A stretch of 64,000 nt of DNA, taken from contig JAMLIS010000008.1 of the NCBI GenBank assembly GCA_023954015.1, positions 62,001-126,000 of the forward strand, given 5' to 3'. Shown here one piece after another: positions 9,211-17,859 of the stretch. This stretch comes from Burkholderiaceae bacterium. GTDB lineage: Bacteria; Pseudomonadota; Gammaproteobacteria; Burkholderiales; Burkholderiaceae_E. Position 1 is the stretch's first letter, and each line of letters begins with the position of its first letter. Position numbers and translations under genes: made by a program. The notes beneath the pieces are model-generated. The model made no database searches. It saw only the letters and a list, made by a program, of their open reading frames with translations, and was not told the DNA's origin.

Positions 9211-10547
9211 CGGGCCCATTCTTCTTCGGCCGAAGCCGGCGCCTCGCACGATCGATCGTGCCCCGGTCCACGCCGCTGCACGCGTTCCTCGCGTTCGCCG
9301 CGCCGGCCTTTCTCGTGCACGTGGCGCAAGGCGCGCCGCTCCCGCCGATCCCGGTCGAGTTGCACGTCGGACAGGTGCACCTGATTCGTGCCGGCCAGTT
9401 GAAGCGGGTCGCGGTGGGCAACGGCAAGGTCATCCAGGCGACCTCGCTCGACGGCGGACAGGTGCTCGTGATCCCCGAGGCTGCGGGACAGAGCAGCCTG
9501 CATCTGTGGGCGGTCGACGGCAGCGAGAGCAGCTTCGAGATCAACGTCGTACCGGCCGACGCGAATCGGCTGCTTGCCGAAGTGCGGGCGATGCTCGGCG
9601 AGGCGAGCCGCGTCCGCGCCCGCATCGTCGGCGACAAGGTCGTGCTCGAGGGCAACGAACTCTCGGAAGAGGAGGCAGCGCGGATGACCGAGATCGCGCG
9701 GCGCTACCCGCAGATCGTCAACCTGATCAGCCGCGTCGGCCTGGAGCGGATGATCGAGATGGACGTGCGGATGGTCGAGATCCGCCGCGACCGCCTGGAG
9801 GACATCGGCGTGCGATGGAACTCGGGCATGCAGGGGCCGAGTTTCGGGATCCTCGGCGACCTGCATCGCAGCGCCGCGTTTCGCACCGGGGGCGCCGCAT
9901 CCGAGGCCGGACTCGAGGTGCGTACGCGCGTGATGCCGTTCGCGACGACGCTCGGGCTGGCCACCTCGATCGGTTCGATCATCAACCTGCTTGCGCAGAA
10001 CGGCGAGGCGCTCGTACTCGCCGAGCCGCGGTTGTCGTGCCGCAGCGGCGGTTCGGCTCGCTTCCTCGCCGGCGGCGAGCTGCCGGTGCCTTTCGCCAGC
10101 GGCCTGGGCACCGTCTCGGTGGGCTTCAAGGAGTACGGCGTGAAATTCGAGGTCGAGCCGGTGGCGAGCGAATCCGGCGTGATCGCCGCGAAGATCGCCA
10201 CCGAGATCTCGGCGATCAATTTCGATGTCCAGGTGCAGGACGTTCCCGGGCTGACCAAGCGTCGCGCCGAAACCGAAGTGAACCTGCGCGAAAACGAGAC
10301 GCTCGTCATCGCCGGCCTGCTGAGCGAAGACGCGTCGCGCTCGATCGACAAGATGCCGGGGTTGGGCGACCTGCCGATCCTGGGCGCGCTCTTTCGCTCG
10401 CGCGAGTTTCGCAACAACAGGACCGAGCTCGTCGTGTTCATCACGCCGCGTTTCGTCACGCCGGCCAGCGATTCGCAGCGCGTCGCGCGAGAGCGCAGCG
10501 ACGAGCGTGTCGAGCAGGCGCGCGAGCGGCTGCAGATGGCCGAATGA
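9207..10547 (+). CDS. cpaC: Tad pilus secretin CpaC/RcpA
   Basis: 446 residues. A long basic leader with a signal peptide (LHAFLAFAAPAFLVHVAQGA) precedes the pilus-assembly N-terminal domain (HVGQVHLIRAGQLKRVAVGN, about residues 50-115). The secretin domain begins near residue 180 (MIEMDVRMVEIRRDRLEDIG), with EPRLSC, GGELPVP and, at the end, ELVVFITPRFVTP. Secretins form the outer-membrane channel through which Flp pili emerge. It overlaps cpaB by 4 nt and ends 1 nt before the ATPase gene. Confidence 0.93.
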   Translation: MTGPFFFGRSRRLARSIVPRSTPLHAFLAFAAPAFLVHVAQGAPLPPIPVELHVGQVHLIRAGQLKRVAVGNGKVIQATSLDGGQVLVIPEAAGQSSLHLWAVDGSESSFEINVVPADANRLLAEVRAMLGEASRVRARIVGDKVVLEGNELSEEEAARMTEIARRYPQIVNLISRVGLERMIEMDVRMVEIRRDRLEDIGVRWNSGMQGPSFGILGDLHRSAAFRTGGAASEAGLEVRTRVMPFATTLGLATSIGSIINLLAQNGEALVLAEPRLSCRSGGSARFLAGGELPVPFASGLGTVSVGFKEYGVKFEVEPVASESGVIAAKIATEISAINFDVQVQDVPGLTKRRAETEVNLRENETLVIAGLLSEDASRSIDKMPGLGDLPILGALFRSREFRNNRTELVVFITPRFVTPASDSQRVARERSDERVEQARERLQMAE

Positions 10548-10548
10548 C

Positions 10549-12198
10549 ATGCTGACGATCACCGTGGAGAGCGGCGACGGATCGCTGCGCAACCTGCGCA
10601 TCGATCGCTTCCCGGCGCGAATCGGAAGACGCGTCGACAGCGCGGTGCAACTGCAGGGCTGGCGCGTCGCGCGCGTGCACGCCGAGATCGTGCGCATCGA
10701 GCACGGCTTCAAGCTGGTCGATCGGGGCAGCCTGGGCGGAACCTGGGTGAACGGCGAGCGCATCGCCGAACACGCGCCGCTGGCCGACGACGACGAGATC
10801 GAGATCGCCGGCTACCGCGTGCGGGTGCACCCGACAGGCGAGCGCGCGTTGCACGAGACGCTGCGCGTCGAATATGCGGCCGGTGCGCAACGCGCGCAAT
10901 CGGGAGCCTCGTCGTTGCAGGCGGACGAAGCGCAGCGGCTGGCGATGGCCGATTCCGACTCGCTCGTTCCGTGGCGCAGGCTGCTGCATCGCCGGCTGCT
11001 CGCCACGATCGACCTGCGCCGCCAGGACATCCGCCAGCTGAGCGCCGAGCAGTTGCGCGCAGAGATCGAGGCGCTGTTGCGCGAAATCGCGCGCGGCGAG
11101 CGCGGCCTGCCCGAACACGTGGATCGCGACCGCCTGGCGCGCGAGGTGCTCGACGAAGCGATCGGCCTGGGGCCGCTCGAGCCGCTTCTGTGCGACGAGA
11201 CGGTCACCGAGATCATGGTCAACGCGCCCGACGAGATCTTCGTCGAACGCAACGGGCGGCTCGAAGCCACCGAGGCGTCGTTCACCGGCGAGGATGCGGT
11301 GCGCGCGGCGATCGACCGGATCGTCGCTCCGCTGGGCCGGCGCATCGACGAATCGTCCCCGATGGTCGATGCGCGCCTGCCCGACGGCTCGCGCGTGAAC
11401 GCGGTGATTCCGCCGCTGGCCGTGCGCGGTCCCGCGATCACGATCCGGCGCTTCAACCGGCGCCTCTTCTCGCCGACCGATCTCGTCGCCAACGGTTCAC
11501 TGTCGCAACCGATGCTCGAGTTCCTCGGCGTGTGCGTGCGTTCGCGGCGCAACCTCGTCGTCTCCGGCGGAACCGGCTCGGGCAAGACCACGCTGCTGAA
11601 CCTGCTGTCGAACCTGATCGAAGCGGACCAGCGCGTGGTGACGATCGAGGACGCGGCCGAATTGCGCCTGGCGCACGCCCATCGCGTAACGCTCGAGGCG
11701 CGGCCGGCGAACGCCGAAGGCCGAGGGCTCGTCACGATACGCGACCTCGTGCGCAATGCGCTGCGCATGCGGCCGGACCGCATCGTCGTCGGCGAGTGCC
11801 GGGGCGGCGAGGCGCTCGACATGCTGCAGGCGATGAACACCGGGCACGACGGCTCGCTCACCACCGTGCACGCGAACAGTCCGCGCGACGTCGTCTCCCG
11901 ACTCGAGACGATGGTGCTGATGGCCGACGTCGACATGCCGGTGGCGGCGATCCGCGAGCAGATCGCCGCTGCCGTCGACGTGATCGTGCACCAGGCACGC
12001 CTGGCCGACGGCCGGCGCCGTGTCGTCGAGATCGTCGAGGTCACCGGCCTGGAAGGCACGCGCGTGCTGATGCAGCCGCTCTTTCGCTTCACGGCGGGCC
12101 GATTCGTCGCGTGCGGGAACGTCGCGCAGTTCTACGAACGTCGGCGCGAAGACGGCGAAGTCCTCGACCTGGCGATCTTTCGCGCGGAGGAGTCATGA
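10549..12198 (+). CDS. cpaF: Tad pilus ATPase TadA/CpaF with N-terminal FHA domain
   Basis: 549 residues, longer than the usual 420-480 because of an FHA domain at about residues 1-95. FHA signatures are FPARIGRR, VARVHAEI and GSLGGTWVNGE. The type II/IV secretion ATPase follows: Walker A GGTGSGKTT near residue 341, Asp/Glu box VTIEDAAELRLA, Walker B RIVVGECRGGEALDML near residue 410, and the HANSP sensor motif. The hexamer powers pilus assembly at the inner membrane. The FHA domain binds phosphothreonine, which suggests control by a Ser/Thr kinase; one such kinase gene lies in this window at 44268. The start is 1 nt after the secretin stop. Confidence 0.93.
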   Translation: MLTITVESGDGSLRNLRIDRFPARIGRRVDSAVQLQGWRVARVHAEIVRIEHGFKLVDRGSLGGTWVNGERIAEHAPLADDDEIEIAGYRVRVHPTGERALHETLRVEYAAGAQRAQSGASSLQADEAQRLAMADSDSLVPWRRLLHRRLLATIDLRRQDIRQLSAEQLRAEIEALLREIARGERGLPEHVDRDRLAREVLDEAIGLGPLEPLLCDETVTEIMVNAPDEIFVERNGRLEATEASFTGEDAVRAAIDRIVAPLGRRIDESSPMVDARLPDGSRVNAVIPPLAVRGPAITIRRFNRRLFSPTDLVANGSLSQPMLEFLGVCVRSRRNLVVSGGTGSGKTTLLNLLSNLIEADQRVVTIEDAAELRLAHAHRVTLEARPANAEGRGLVTIRDLVRNALRMRPDRIVVGECRGGEALDMLQAMNTGHDGSLTTVHANSPRDVVSRLETMVLMADVDMPVAAIREQIAAAVDVIVHQARLADGRRRVVEIVEVTGLEGTRVLMQPLFRFTAGRFVACGNVAQFYERRREDGEVLDLAIFRAEES

Positions 12199-13064
12199 GC
12201 ACGGTGCCGGTCGCTGCGTCGCTGGGCCTGGCGCTCGCCGGCGCCTTCGGTGCGGCCGTTGCGCTGCTCGTGCTGTTCGCGCGCTTCGGTACATCGGCGG
12301 CGGCGCGCCACCGCGAGCGCTTCGAACGAGGGGTCGGCGCGCGCATGCGCGAGTCCTTCGTCTTCGTCGATGCGACGCGCCTGTTCGTGATGCAGCATCT
12401 GCTCACGCTGTCGGTCGCCGCCGCTGCCTGGTGGATCACGGGCGACTGGCCGGCTGCCCTCGCCGTGGCCTTCGCCGCGGCGCTGCTGCCCCGTTTCGTG
12501 CTTGCGCGGTTGCGCCGGCGGCGGATCGAGGCATTTCGCCGGCAGCTGCCCGATGCGCTGATGCTCGTCGCAGGAGGATTGCGCTCGGGCAGCGGACTGA
12601 TGCAGGCGCTCGCGCAGGTGGCGGCGGAGATGCCCGCGCCTGCGCGGAACGAGTTCGGGTTGTTGCTGCGCGAGCAGCGACTGGGCGTAACGCTCGAAGA
12701 GGCGCTCGCGTCCTTCGGGCGGCGAATGCCGATCGAGGAAAGCGTGTTGTTCGGCTGCGCCCTGTGCGTCGGCTCCGCTGCCGGCGGCAGCATGGCGTCG
12801 ACGCTCGAGTCGCTCGCCGATTCGATGCGGCGAAAGCTCGCCATCGAGGGCAAGATCCGCGCGCTCACCGCACAGGGACGCCTGCAGGCGTGGGTGATGG
12901 GCGCGCTGCCGTCGCTGCTCGGCGCGGTGCTGTTCGCCATCGAACCGGTGGCGATGCGTGCGCTGTTCACCACCTGGCACGGTTGGCTGGTGTGCGCCGT
13001 GGTCCTTGCGCTGCAGGCGATCGGCGTGTTCGCCATTCGCCGCGTCGTCATGATCGACGTATGA
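12195..13064 (+). CDS. tadB: Tad inner-membrane platform protein TadB
   Basis: 289 residues with transmembrane segments near residues 5-28, 65-100 and two at the C-terminus (about 235-285). The type II secretion F domain lies between, with FRRQLPDALMLVAGGLRSGS and EGKIRALTAQGRLQAWVMG. TadB pairs with TadC as the membrane platform for the TadA ATPase. It starts inside the cpaF stop (ATGA) and overlaps tadC by 4 nt. Confidence 0.92.
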   Translation: MSTVPVAASLGLALAGAFGAAVALLVLFARFGTSAAARHRERFERGVGARMRESFVFVDATRLFVMQHLLTLSVAAAAWWITGDWPAALAVAFAAALLPRFVLARLRRRRIEAFRRQLPDALMLVAGGLRSGSGLMQALAQVAAEMPAPARNEFGLLLREQRLGVTLEEALASFGRRMPIEESVLFGCALCVGSAAGGSMASTLESLADSMRRKLAIEGKIRALTAQGRLQAWVMGALPSLLGAVLFAIEPVAMRALFTTWHGWLVCAVVLALQAIGVFAIRRVVMIDV

Positions 13065-13954
13065 GTGGCTGGCTCGTCGTCGCGCTCGTCGCCACCTTTG
13101 CTGCGGTGGCACTGTCCGCCTGGGGGCTGCTCGCGGCGGGTTCCCGCGTGGTGGCGCCGCTCGCGCGCGCGGATCTCGATCGCCTGCCGCGGCGTTGGCG
13201 CATCGCGTGGCCGCTCCTCGCGCGGCTGGCGCCGCTCGCCTGCGGCTTCATGGGGGCGGCACACCGGGAGCGCCTGCGTGAGCAGCTCGCACGCGCCGGA
13301 TTCGACGCTTCGCTCGGCCCCGAGCATTTCGTCGCCGGCCAACTTGCGCTGGGCTCTGCGACGGCAGCCGGTGCGTTGGCTGCTGTCCTTCTCCTGGGCT
13401 CCGTGTCGACGTTCCGGCTGTTCGCCGCAGCGGCGCTCGGGGCGGCGCTCGGTGCCGCGTTTCTCCGCGTCGGGCTGCACGATCGAACCGTTCGCCGGCG
13501 CAACGACATCCTGCGACAGCTGCCGCACGACCTCGACGTCGTCACGCTCAGCGTCGAGGCGGGCCTGAACCTCGGTGCGGCGCTCGCCCACGCCGCAGCG
13601 CAGGGTCCGCCGGGCGCCTTGCGCGACGAGTGGCAGCGCGTGCTGCGAGACGTGCACGCGGGCCAGCCTCGCCACGAGGCGTTGCGCGCGATGGCAGCGC
13701 GGCTGGCGCTGCCGGCGGTGTCGAGCGTGGTGGCCGCGCTGGTCGCCGCCGAACGGCAGGGCGCCAGCCTTGCGCCGATCCTGCGTGCGCAGGCGGAGCA
13801 GCGCCGCACCGAGCGCTTTCTTCGCGCCGAGAAGCTGGCGATGGAGGCGCCCGTGAAGATGCTGCTGCCGCTCGTGCTCTTCATCTTTCCGGGCACTTTC
13901 GCGATTCTGTTGTTTCCGATCGTCCAGCGGCTGTTCTTCGAGGGAGTGCTGTGA
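13061..13954 (+). CDS. tadC: Tad inner-membrane platform protein TadC
   Basis: 297 residues with an N-terminal membrane helix, a helix pair at about residues 95-145, the F domain (ILRQLPHDLDVVTLSVEAGL, near residue 150) and a C-terminal helix (MLLPLVLFIFPGTFAILLFP). The pattern and gene order after tadB identify TadC, the second platform protein of the Flp pilus machine. Overlaps: 4 nt with tadB, 1 nt with the DUF192 gene. Confidence 0.92.
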   Translation: MSGWLVVALVATFAAVALSAWGLLAAGSRVVAPLARADLDRLPRRWRIAWPLLARLAPLACGFMGAAHRERLREQLARAGFDASLGPEHFVAGQLALGSATAAGALAAVLLLGSVSTFRLFAAAALGAALGAAFLRVGLHDRTVRRRNDILRQLPHDLDVVTLSVEAGLNLGAALAHAAAQGPPGALRDEWQRVLRDVHAGQPRHEALRAMAARLALPAVSSVVAALVAAERQGASLAPILRAQAEQRRTERFLRAEKLAMEAPVKMLLPLVLFIFPGTFAILLFPIVQRLFFEGVL

Positions 13955-14316
13955 TGGCGATCGGGACGCTGGTGTCGGAACCGGCCGGAATCCGCATTCG
14001 TGCGCGCAGCGCATCGCGCGCGACCGAACGACTCGTCGGGTTGATCGCGCAGCCGCTTCCCGCCGCGGGCAGCGGCCTGTGGATCGAGCCCTGTCGCTCG
14101 GTGCACACCTTCGGCGTGCGCGGTCCGCTCGATCTCGTCTTCGTCTCGCGCAGCGGACTGGTCCTTCGCGTCTGCGAGCGTGTTCCGCCGCGGACCGCCC
14201 GCGTGACGTGGGATGCACGCGCCGTGCTCGAACTGCGCGCCGGGGAGACGCACCGACTCGGCCTGCGTCCCGGCATGCGTCTTCACTGGTCGAAGGAAAC
14301 CGGAGGAGGAAAGTGA
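13954..14316 (+). CDS. DUF192 family protein
   Basis: 120 residues, a typical DUF192 length. Family features are the central GSGLWIEPCRSVHTFGVRGP segment and LDLVFVSRSGLVLRV (normally C-x-IHTF-M followed by a hydrophobic strand and a basic turn). The biochemical role of DUF192 is not established; members are often found beside tad and other secretion genes. No signal peptide is apparent, although many relatives are exported. Its ATG overlaps the tadC stop by 1 nt and its stop overlaps the tadD start by 1 nt, so it belongs to the pilus operon. Confidence 0.8.
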   Translation: MAIGTLVSEPAGIRIRARSASRATERLVGLIAQPLPAAGSGLWIEPCRSVHTFGVRGPLDLVFVSRSGLVLRVCERVPPRTARVTWDARAVLELRAGETHRLGLRPGMRLHWSKETGGGK

Positions 14317-15050
14317 TGATCGTGCGGTCGATGCGCAGGATGGCACTCGTCGCCGCGGCGCTCGCGCCGATGGCGTGCGCGACGGAGGGTGCGTTTCCGA
14401 ACGCAGGAACGCATCGGTTCGACGAGCCCGAAGAAGCGATTCCGGCAGCGACCGGGCAGCCGGAGGACTCGTCGCGGCCCGATGCCGCATTGCCGGTCGA
14501 GCGCAGCTCGCTGCAGGCGCAGGCCGAGGAAGCCTATCGGGCGCGTCGCTTCGCAGATGCCGCCGTCCTCTATGATCGGCTGCTCGCGCTGCAGCCGTCG
14601 GACGCGCACGCCTGGTTGCGGCTCGGCAACATCCATCATCAGCGACGCGACTGGCTGAAGGCGCTGACGGCGTACCGGCGCGCGTCGGCGCGCACTCTCG
14701 CCGGGGTCGAGACCGAGGCTTCGCTGCGGGCGAAGGCAATCTACAACGTCGCGCTGGTCAATCTCGAGCTTTCCCGACAGAGTCTTCGTTCGCTCGAGCA
14801 GCTCGTCGAGGCGGGGCACGTTGTTGCGGATCCGGCGCCGCTCCGACGCCAGATCGAGCACACGCAGGATCGGCTGGAGGCGCTTTCGACGGGCGCGATG
14901 ATCGATCGGCCGGCGCCGCCGCCGGCGCCGGCGGCGGCGCCGACCGGGTCGACGAAGGCTGCTGCGAGCGATGCCGCGCGGGCCGCATCCGCGCGCGACG
15001 GCGCAGCGCCGCCGAGGGTCGACTACATCCGCGGCCTGCCGAAGCCGTGA
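14316..15050 (+). CDS. tadD: TadD-like TPR protein
   Basis: 244 residues. A short basic signal sequence ending in PMACATEG may place a lipidated Cys at about residue 20, though the lipobox is imperfect (Pro at -3). TPR helices occupy about residues 65-150 (EEAYRARRFADAAVLYDRLL, DAHAWLRLGNIHHQRRDWLK), followed by a Pro/Ala-rich tail ending VDYIRGLPKP. TadD proteins are TPR lipoproteins that help the secretin reach the outer membrane. GGAGGAGG precedes the ATG at 14316. It overlaps the DUF192 gene by 1 nt and the next gene by 4 nt. Confidence 0.82.
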   Translation: MIVRSMRRMALVAAALAPMACATEGAFPNAGTHRFDEPEEAIPAATGQPEDSSRPDAALPVERSSLQAQAEEAYRARRFADAAVLYDRLLALQPSDAHAWLRLGNIHHQRRDWLKALTAYRRASARTLAGVETEASLRAKAIYNVALVNLELSRQSLRSLEQLVEAGHVVADPAPLRRQIEHTQDRLEALSTGAMIDRPAPPPAPAAAPTGSTKAAASDAARAASARDGAAPPRVDYIRGLPKP

Positions 15051-16165
15051 GCGGAGCCGGTCGACATGGGGGCGACGCCGTGCGGCGATGTCCGCGTCGC
15101 CGGCAACGAGCGAACGCGCTCGTCGAAATGCTGCTGGCCGCGCCCATCGTCCTGCTGCTCGGCCTGGGCGCATTGCAGTGGGCATTGCTGCTGCATGCGC
15201 GCACCGCCGTCGAATACGGTCTGTTCGAAGCGGCGCGCGCAGGAAGCGTCGCGCAAGCGCGTCCCGAGGCGATCGAGGCCGGGCTTGCCCGGGGTCTGTT
15301 GCCGTTCTGGCAGGGCGCCGCGATGCCCGACGCGCCCGCCGCCGCGGCCGCAGCCGCGCAGGCGAAGGTCGGCCAGGGAATTGCCGCGGGGTGGATCGAC
15401 TGGCGCCAGATCGCGCCCACGATCGAGAGCTTCGCCGACTGGGCCGAGCCCGCGCGCGATGCTTTCGGACGGCCGGTGCCGGAGACTCCGGAGATCCCGA
15501 ACGACAGCCTGCAGTGGTCGTGGTTGCGCGCACCCGCGGGCGGCATCGCGGGAATGCGCGGGCGTGAACCGATCGGCACGCAGTCGCAGCAGACGCTGAA
15601 CGACGCGAACGTGCTGAAGCTGGAGTTGCGCTACGGCGTTCCGCTGGTCGTTCCCCTCGTCGGCAGTATCGCCGTCTGGATCATGCGCATCGTCGATGGC
15701 TGCGTGTCGCCGACGCGTAGGAGCGTCGGGCTCGTCGATCTCGGCACGCCGGCGGCGTCTGCCTCGCGAGCGTGGGCGTGCCCGATGTATCTCGCGCCCG
15801 ACGCGTCGGGGCGCACGGTCTTGCGCTGGCCCGTGCGGGTCAGCGCCACCGTGCGCATGCAGAGTCCGGCCCGTCGCAGCGCGCGCACGGCGCATCGCAC
15901 GCAGACACCCGCGGGTCCGATGCCGGCTTCGAGGCAGGAGTCCGGAGTGGCAGCGGGTTCGCGCGGCTCCGCCACCGAGGCAGGGCAGGCAGGCGACGAC
16001 GTGGCGACCGGCAACGAGGTGTCCGCCGTTCCGGGCGCTGCCTCGGCGCCGGCGTTGCCGGTGCGCGTCGGCGCCGACGACGACGGCAGCCGCGAGCCCG
16101 GCGAAAACCGGCTGCAGCTCGGCGGCGAACGAAGTTTCAGCGTTCCCGGCGCGTGCGATGCGTGA
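15047..16165 (+). CDS. TadE-like protein, last gene of the Tad operon
   Basis: 372 residues from GTG 15047, which overlaps the tadD stop. The N-terminus is basic and followed by RANALVEMLLAAPIVLLLGL, a TadE-type helix with the +5 Glu kept but Ala instead of Gly at the expected cleavage site. The middle is a periplasmic domain with GVPLVVPLVGSIAVWIMRIV near residue 200, a second hydrophobic stretch. The last 100 residues are Ala/Gly/Ser-rich and probably disordered. It is probably a minor pseudopilin or envelope component. Its 3' end overlaps the convergent hydrolase gene by 29 nt. Confidence 0.75.
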   Translation: MSGAGRHGGDAVRRCPRRRQRANALVEMLLAAPIVLLLGLGALQWALLLHARTAVEYGLFEAARAGSVAQARPEAIEAGLARGLLPFWQGAAMPDAPAAAAAAAQAKVGQGIAAGWIDWRQIAPTIESFADWAEPARDAFGRPVPETPEIPNDSLQWSWLRAPAGGIAGMRGREPIGTQSQQTLNDANVLKLELRYGVPLVVPLVGSIAVWIMRIVDGCVSPTRRSVGLVDLGTPAASASRAWACPMYLAPDASGRTVLRWPVRVSATVRMQSPARRSARTAHRTQTPAGPMPASRQESGVAAGSRGSATEAGQAGDDVATGNEVSAVPGAASAPALPVRVGADDDGSREPGENRLQLGGERSFSVPGACDA

Positions 16166-16919
16166 GTTGCCGCACGATCCACTCGACGAGCGCACGCCAG
16201 TGCTCGTCCTGCGAATAGGTGGCATCCGCGCCGCCGATCCGCTCGAACGCCTCGCCTTGCAGGGCACGCCGCCATCCGCGGTCTTCGGCCATCAACGCCT
16301 GCGTCAGCACCTGCGCGTGCACCGGATGCCCGACGGCCAGGTGCAGGGATGCGCCGAGCAGCGCGCCGGGCAGCGCGAGCCAGGTGCGTTCGTCGTCGTG
16401 CAGTGCGGGCGAGGTGCCGGCGAGCGACTCCATCGTCGGCGACGCGCGTCCCATGATCCGGCGCAGCGTGCCCCGCCGCTCGATCGGCCGCACGGTGTCC
16501 AGCCACGGGTCGACGAACAGCAACGCACGCAGCGGGAGCGCGGCCGCGTGGATCGCACGCAGCGAAGCGGCGAGCGGCAGCGCGGCGTGGCCGAAGCCGA
16601 TGAAAGCGAGCTGCGCGCCGCGATGCAGCGCGAGCAGTTCGCCGGCGGCAGCGACCAGATCGCCGTCGTAGCGTGCCGCCTGCGCAGCACCCGGTGCGCT
16701 GTCGCCGCCGTCGGCCGGGTCGAAGCGCAGCGAGGGGACGCCTGCGCGCGCCAACGCGCGTGCCAGCCGCACGTGCAGGCGAGCTTCGCCGGTGCGCGGG
16801 CTTGCTGGAGCGGGTGCGATGAGCACGGCCATCTCCGTGGTGCGCACGACATCGGTCGCCACGCCGATCAGCGAGCCGGTCACGCCGCCGATGATCCGAG
16901 GTCGTTCGAGAATCGTCAT
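16137..16919 (-). CDS. Alpha/beta-hydrolase-like protein (resembles exosortase A-associated hydrolase 1)
   Basis: 260 residues. AVLIAPAPASPRTGEARLHV, LARALARAGVPSLRFDPADG and GGDS follow the layout of the exosortase A system-associated hydrolase 1 family (oxyanion strand, helix, then D-x-x-GxGDS). The usual nucleophile elbow is not intact: the expected position reads FIGFGHAALP with no Ser or Cys, so it may be catalytically inactive or non-canonical. It is the second gene of a two-gene minus-strand unit, 27 nt after its partner, and converges with the Tad operon. The family assignment is from memory of the pattern. Confidence 0.5.
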   Translation of the reverse strand: MTILERPRIIGGVTGSLIGVATDVVRTTEMAVLIAPAPASPRTGEARLHVRLARALARAGVPSLRFDPADGGDSAPGAAQAARYDGDLVAAAGELLALHRGAQLAFIGFGHAALPLAASLRAIHAAALPLRALLFVDPWLDTVRPIERRGTLRRIMGRASPTMESLAGTSPALHDDERTWLALPGALLGASLHLAVGHPVHAQVLTQALMAEDRGWRRALQGEAFERIGGADATYSQDEHWRALVEWIVRQLTHRTRRER

Positions 16920-16946
16920 TCGTACCCCGAGCGTCGCTTGCGTCGA

Positions 16947-17780
16947 TCAGCGCAGCGACTCGAGGCAGTCCTCGGTCACGTCGAAGAGCGCTTCGGGCAG
17001 GGGACGCGTGTACTGCCCTGCGTCCCAGAACGGCGCGGCGCGCGCCGAGCGGGTTTCGGTCGGATAGCCGGCGGCGATCCACGATTCGGCGAGCGTTCGC
17101 GTGGCCGCGCGGACGTGGTCCGAAGCGGGCACGCCGTCGGCCGGCCACGCGGGTTCGTCATCGACTTCGACGAACCTGACCGCCGGCAAGGTGCTGCGCC
17201 CGCCGGCCGCAAGCGCCCGCATCTGCAGGTTGCCGAACGAGGCGAGCAGTGCCGCGGGAAGGCCCGATGCAGCGAGCGAGCCGGCGGCGCTGCGCCCGCT
17301 TTCCGGCGCCTGCCAGAACAGATACGCATCGACCAGCTGGTCGAGCGCCACCGCGATGTCGACGCCGAGCAGCGCGCCGGCGCGCACGCCCCACAGCACG
17401 TTCGGTCCCTGCGCGCGCCGCCGGACGAGCGCCGCGAAGCGAAGCAGGTCGCGGCGCCAGGCGTCCAGCGAGACCTCGGCGGCTTCGCCGGCCGAGTCGC
17501 CGCAACCGTACAGATCGGGCACGAACACGACCCAGCCGTGACCCGCGAGCCGCCACGCCTGCGCAGCGATGACGCGGCGCGCGAACTCGCGCTCGTTGCC
17601 GAGCGGCTGGATGCACAGGATCGTGCCCTGCGGCTCGCGCTCTGCCGGCGTCCACCAGACGCCGAAGCGCGCGCCGTTCTCGAAGCCTTCGAGGCGGGCG
17701 GGTTCGAAGCGGGCCGGGCCGTCGCGGCCGTCCACGCGCGCGGCATCCCGGGTGGTGCTGACCGAGATCCAGGGTTCCAT
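16947..17780 (-). CDS. Alpha/beta-hydrolase-like protein (resembles exosortase A-associated hydrolase 2)
   Basis: 277 residues. The segments ILCIQPLGNEREFARRVIAA, GWVVFVPDLYGCGDSAGE and VLWGVRAGALLGVDIA match the characteristic layout of the exosortase A system-associated hydrolase 2 family, including the unusual elbow W-G-x-R-x-G in place of GxSxG. Such proteins lie in exopolysaccharide/PEP-CTERM loci; their reaction is not established. It is the first gene of a two-gene operon, divergent from galU (start codons 79 nt apart), which itself supplies UDP-glucose for polysaccharides. No exosortase is in the window. Confidence 0.65.
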   Translation of the reverse strand: MEPWISVSTTRDAARVDGRDGPARFEPARLEGFENGARFGVWWTPAEREPQGTILCIQPLGNEREFARRVIAAQAWRLAGHGWVVFVPDLYGCGDSAGEAAEVSLDAWRRDLLRFAALVRRRAQGPNVLWGVRAGALLGVDIAVALDQLVDAYLFWQAPESGRSAAGSLAASGLPAALLASFGNLQMRALAAGGRSTLPAVRFVEVDDEPAWPADGVPASDHVRAATRTLAESWIAAGYPTETRSARAAPFWDAGQYTRPLPEALFDVTEDCLESLR

Positions 17781-17859
17781 CGCGCGGCCATTCTATCGCC
17801 GCCGTTTCTTCCATGGCGCTGTACCATCCCCGGTTCCTCCCGCCTCGACTCAGAACATC

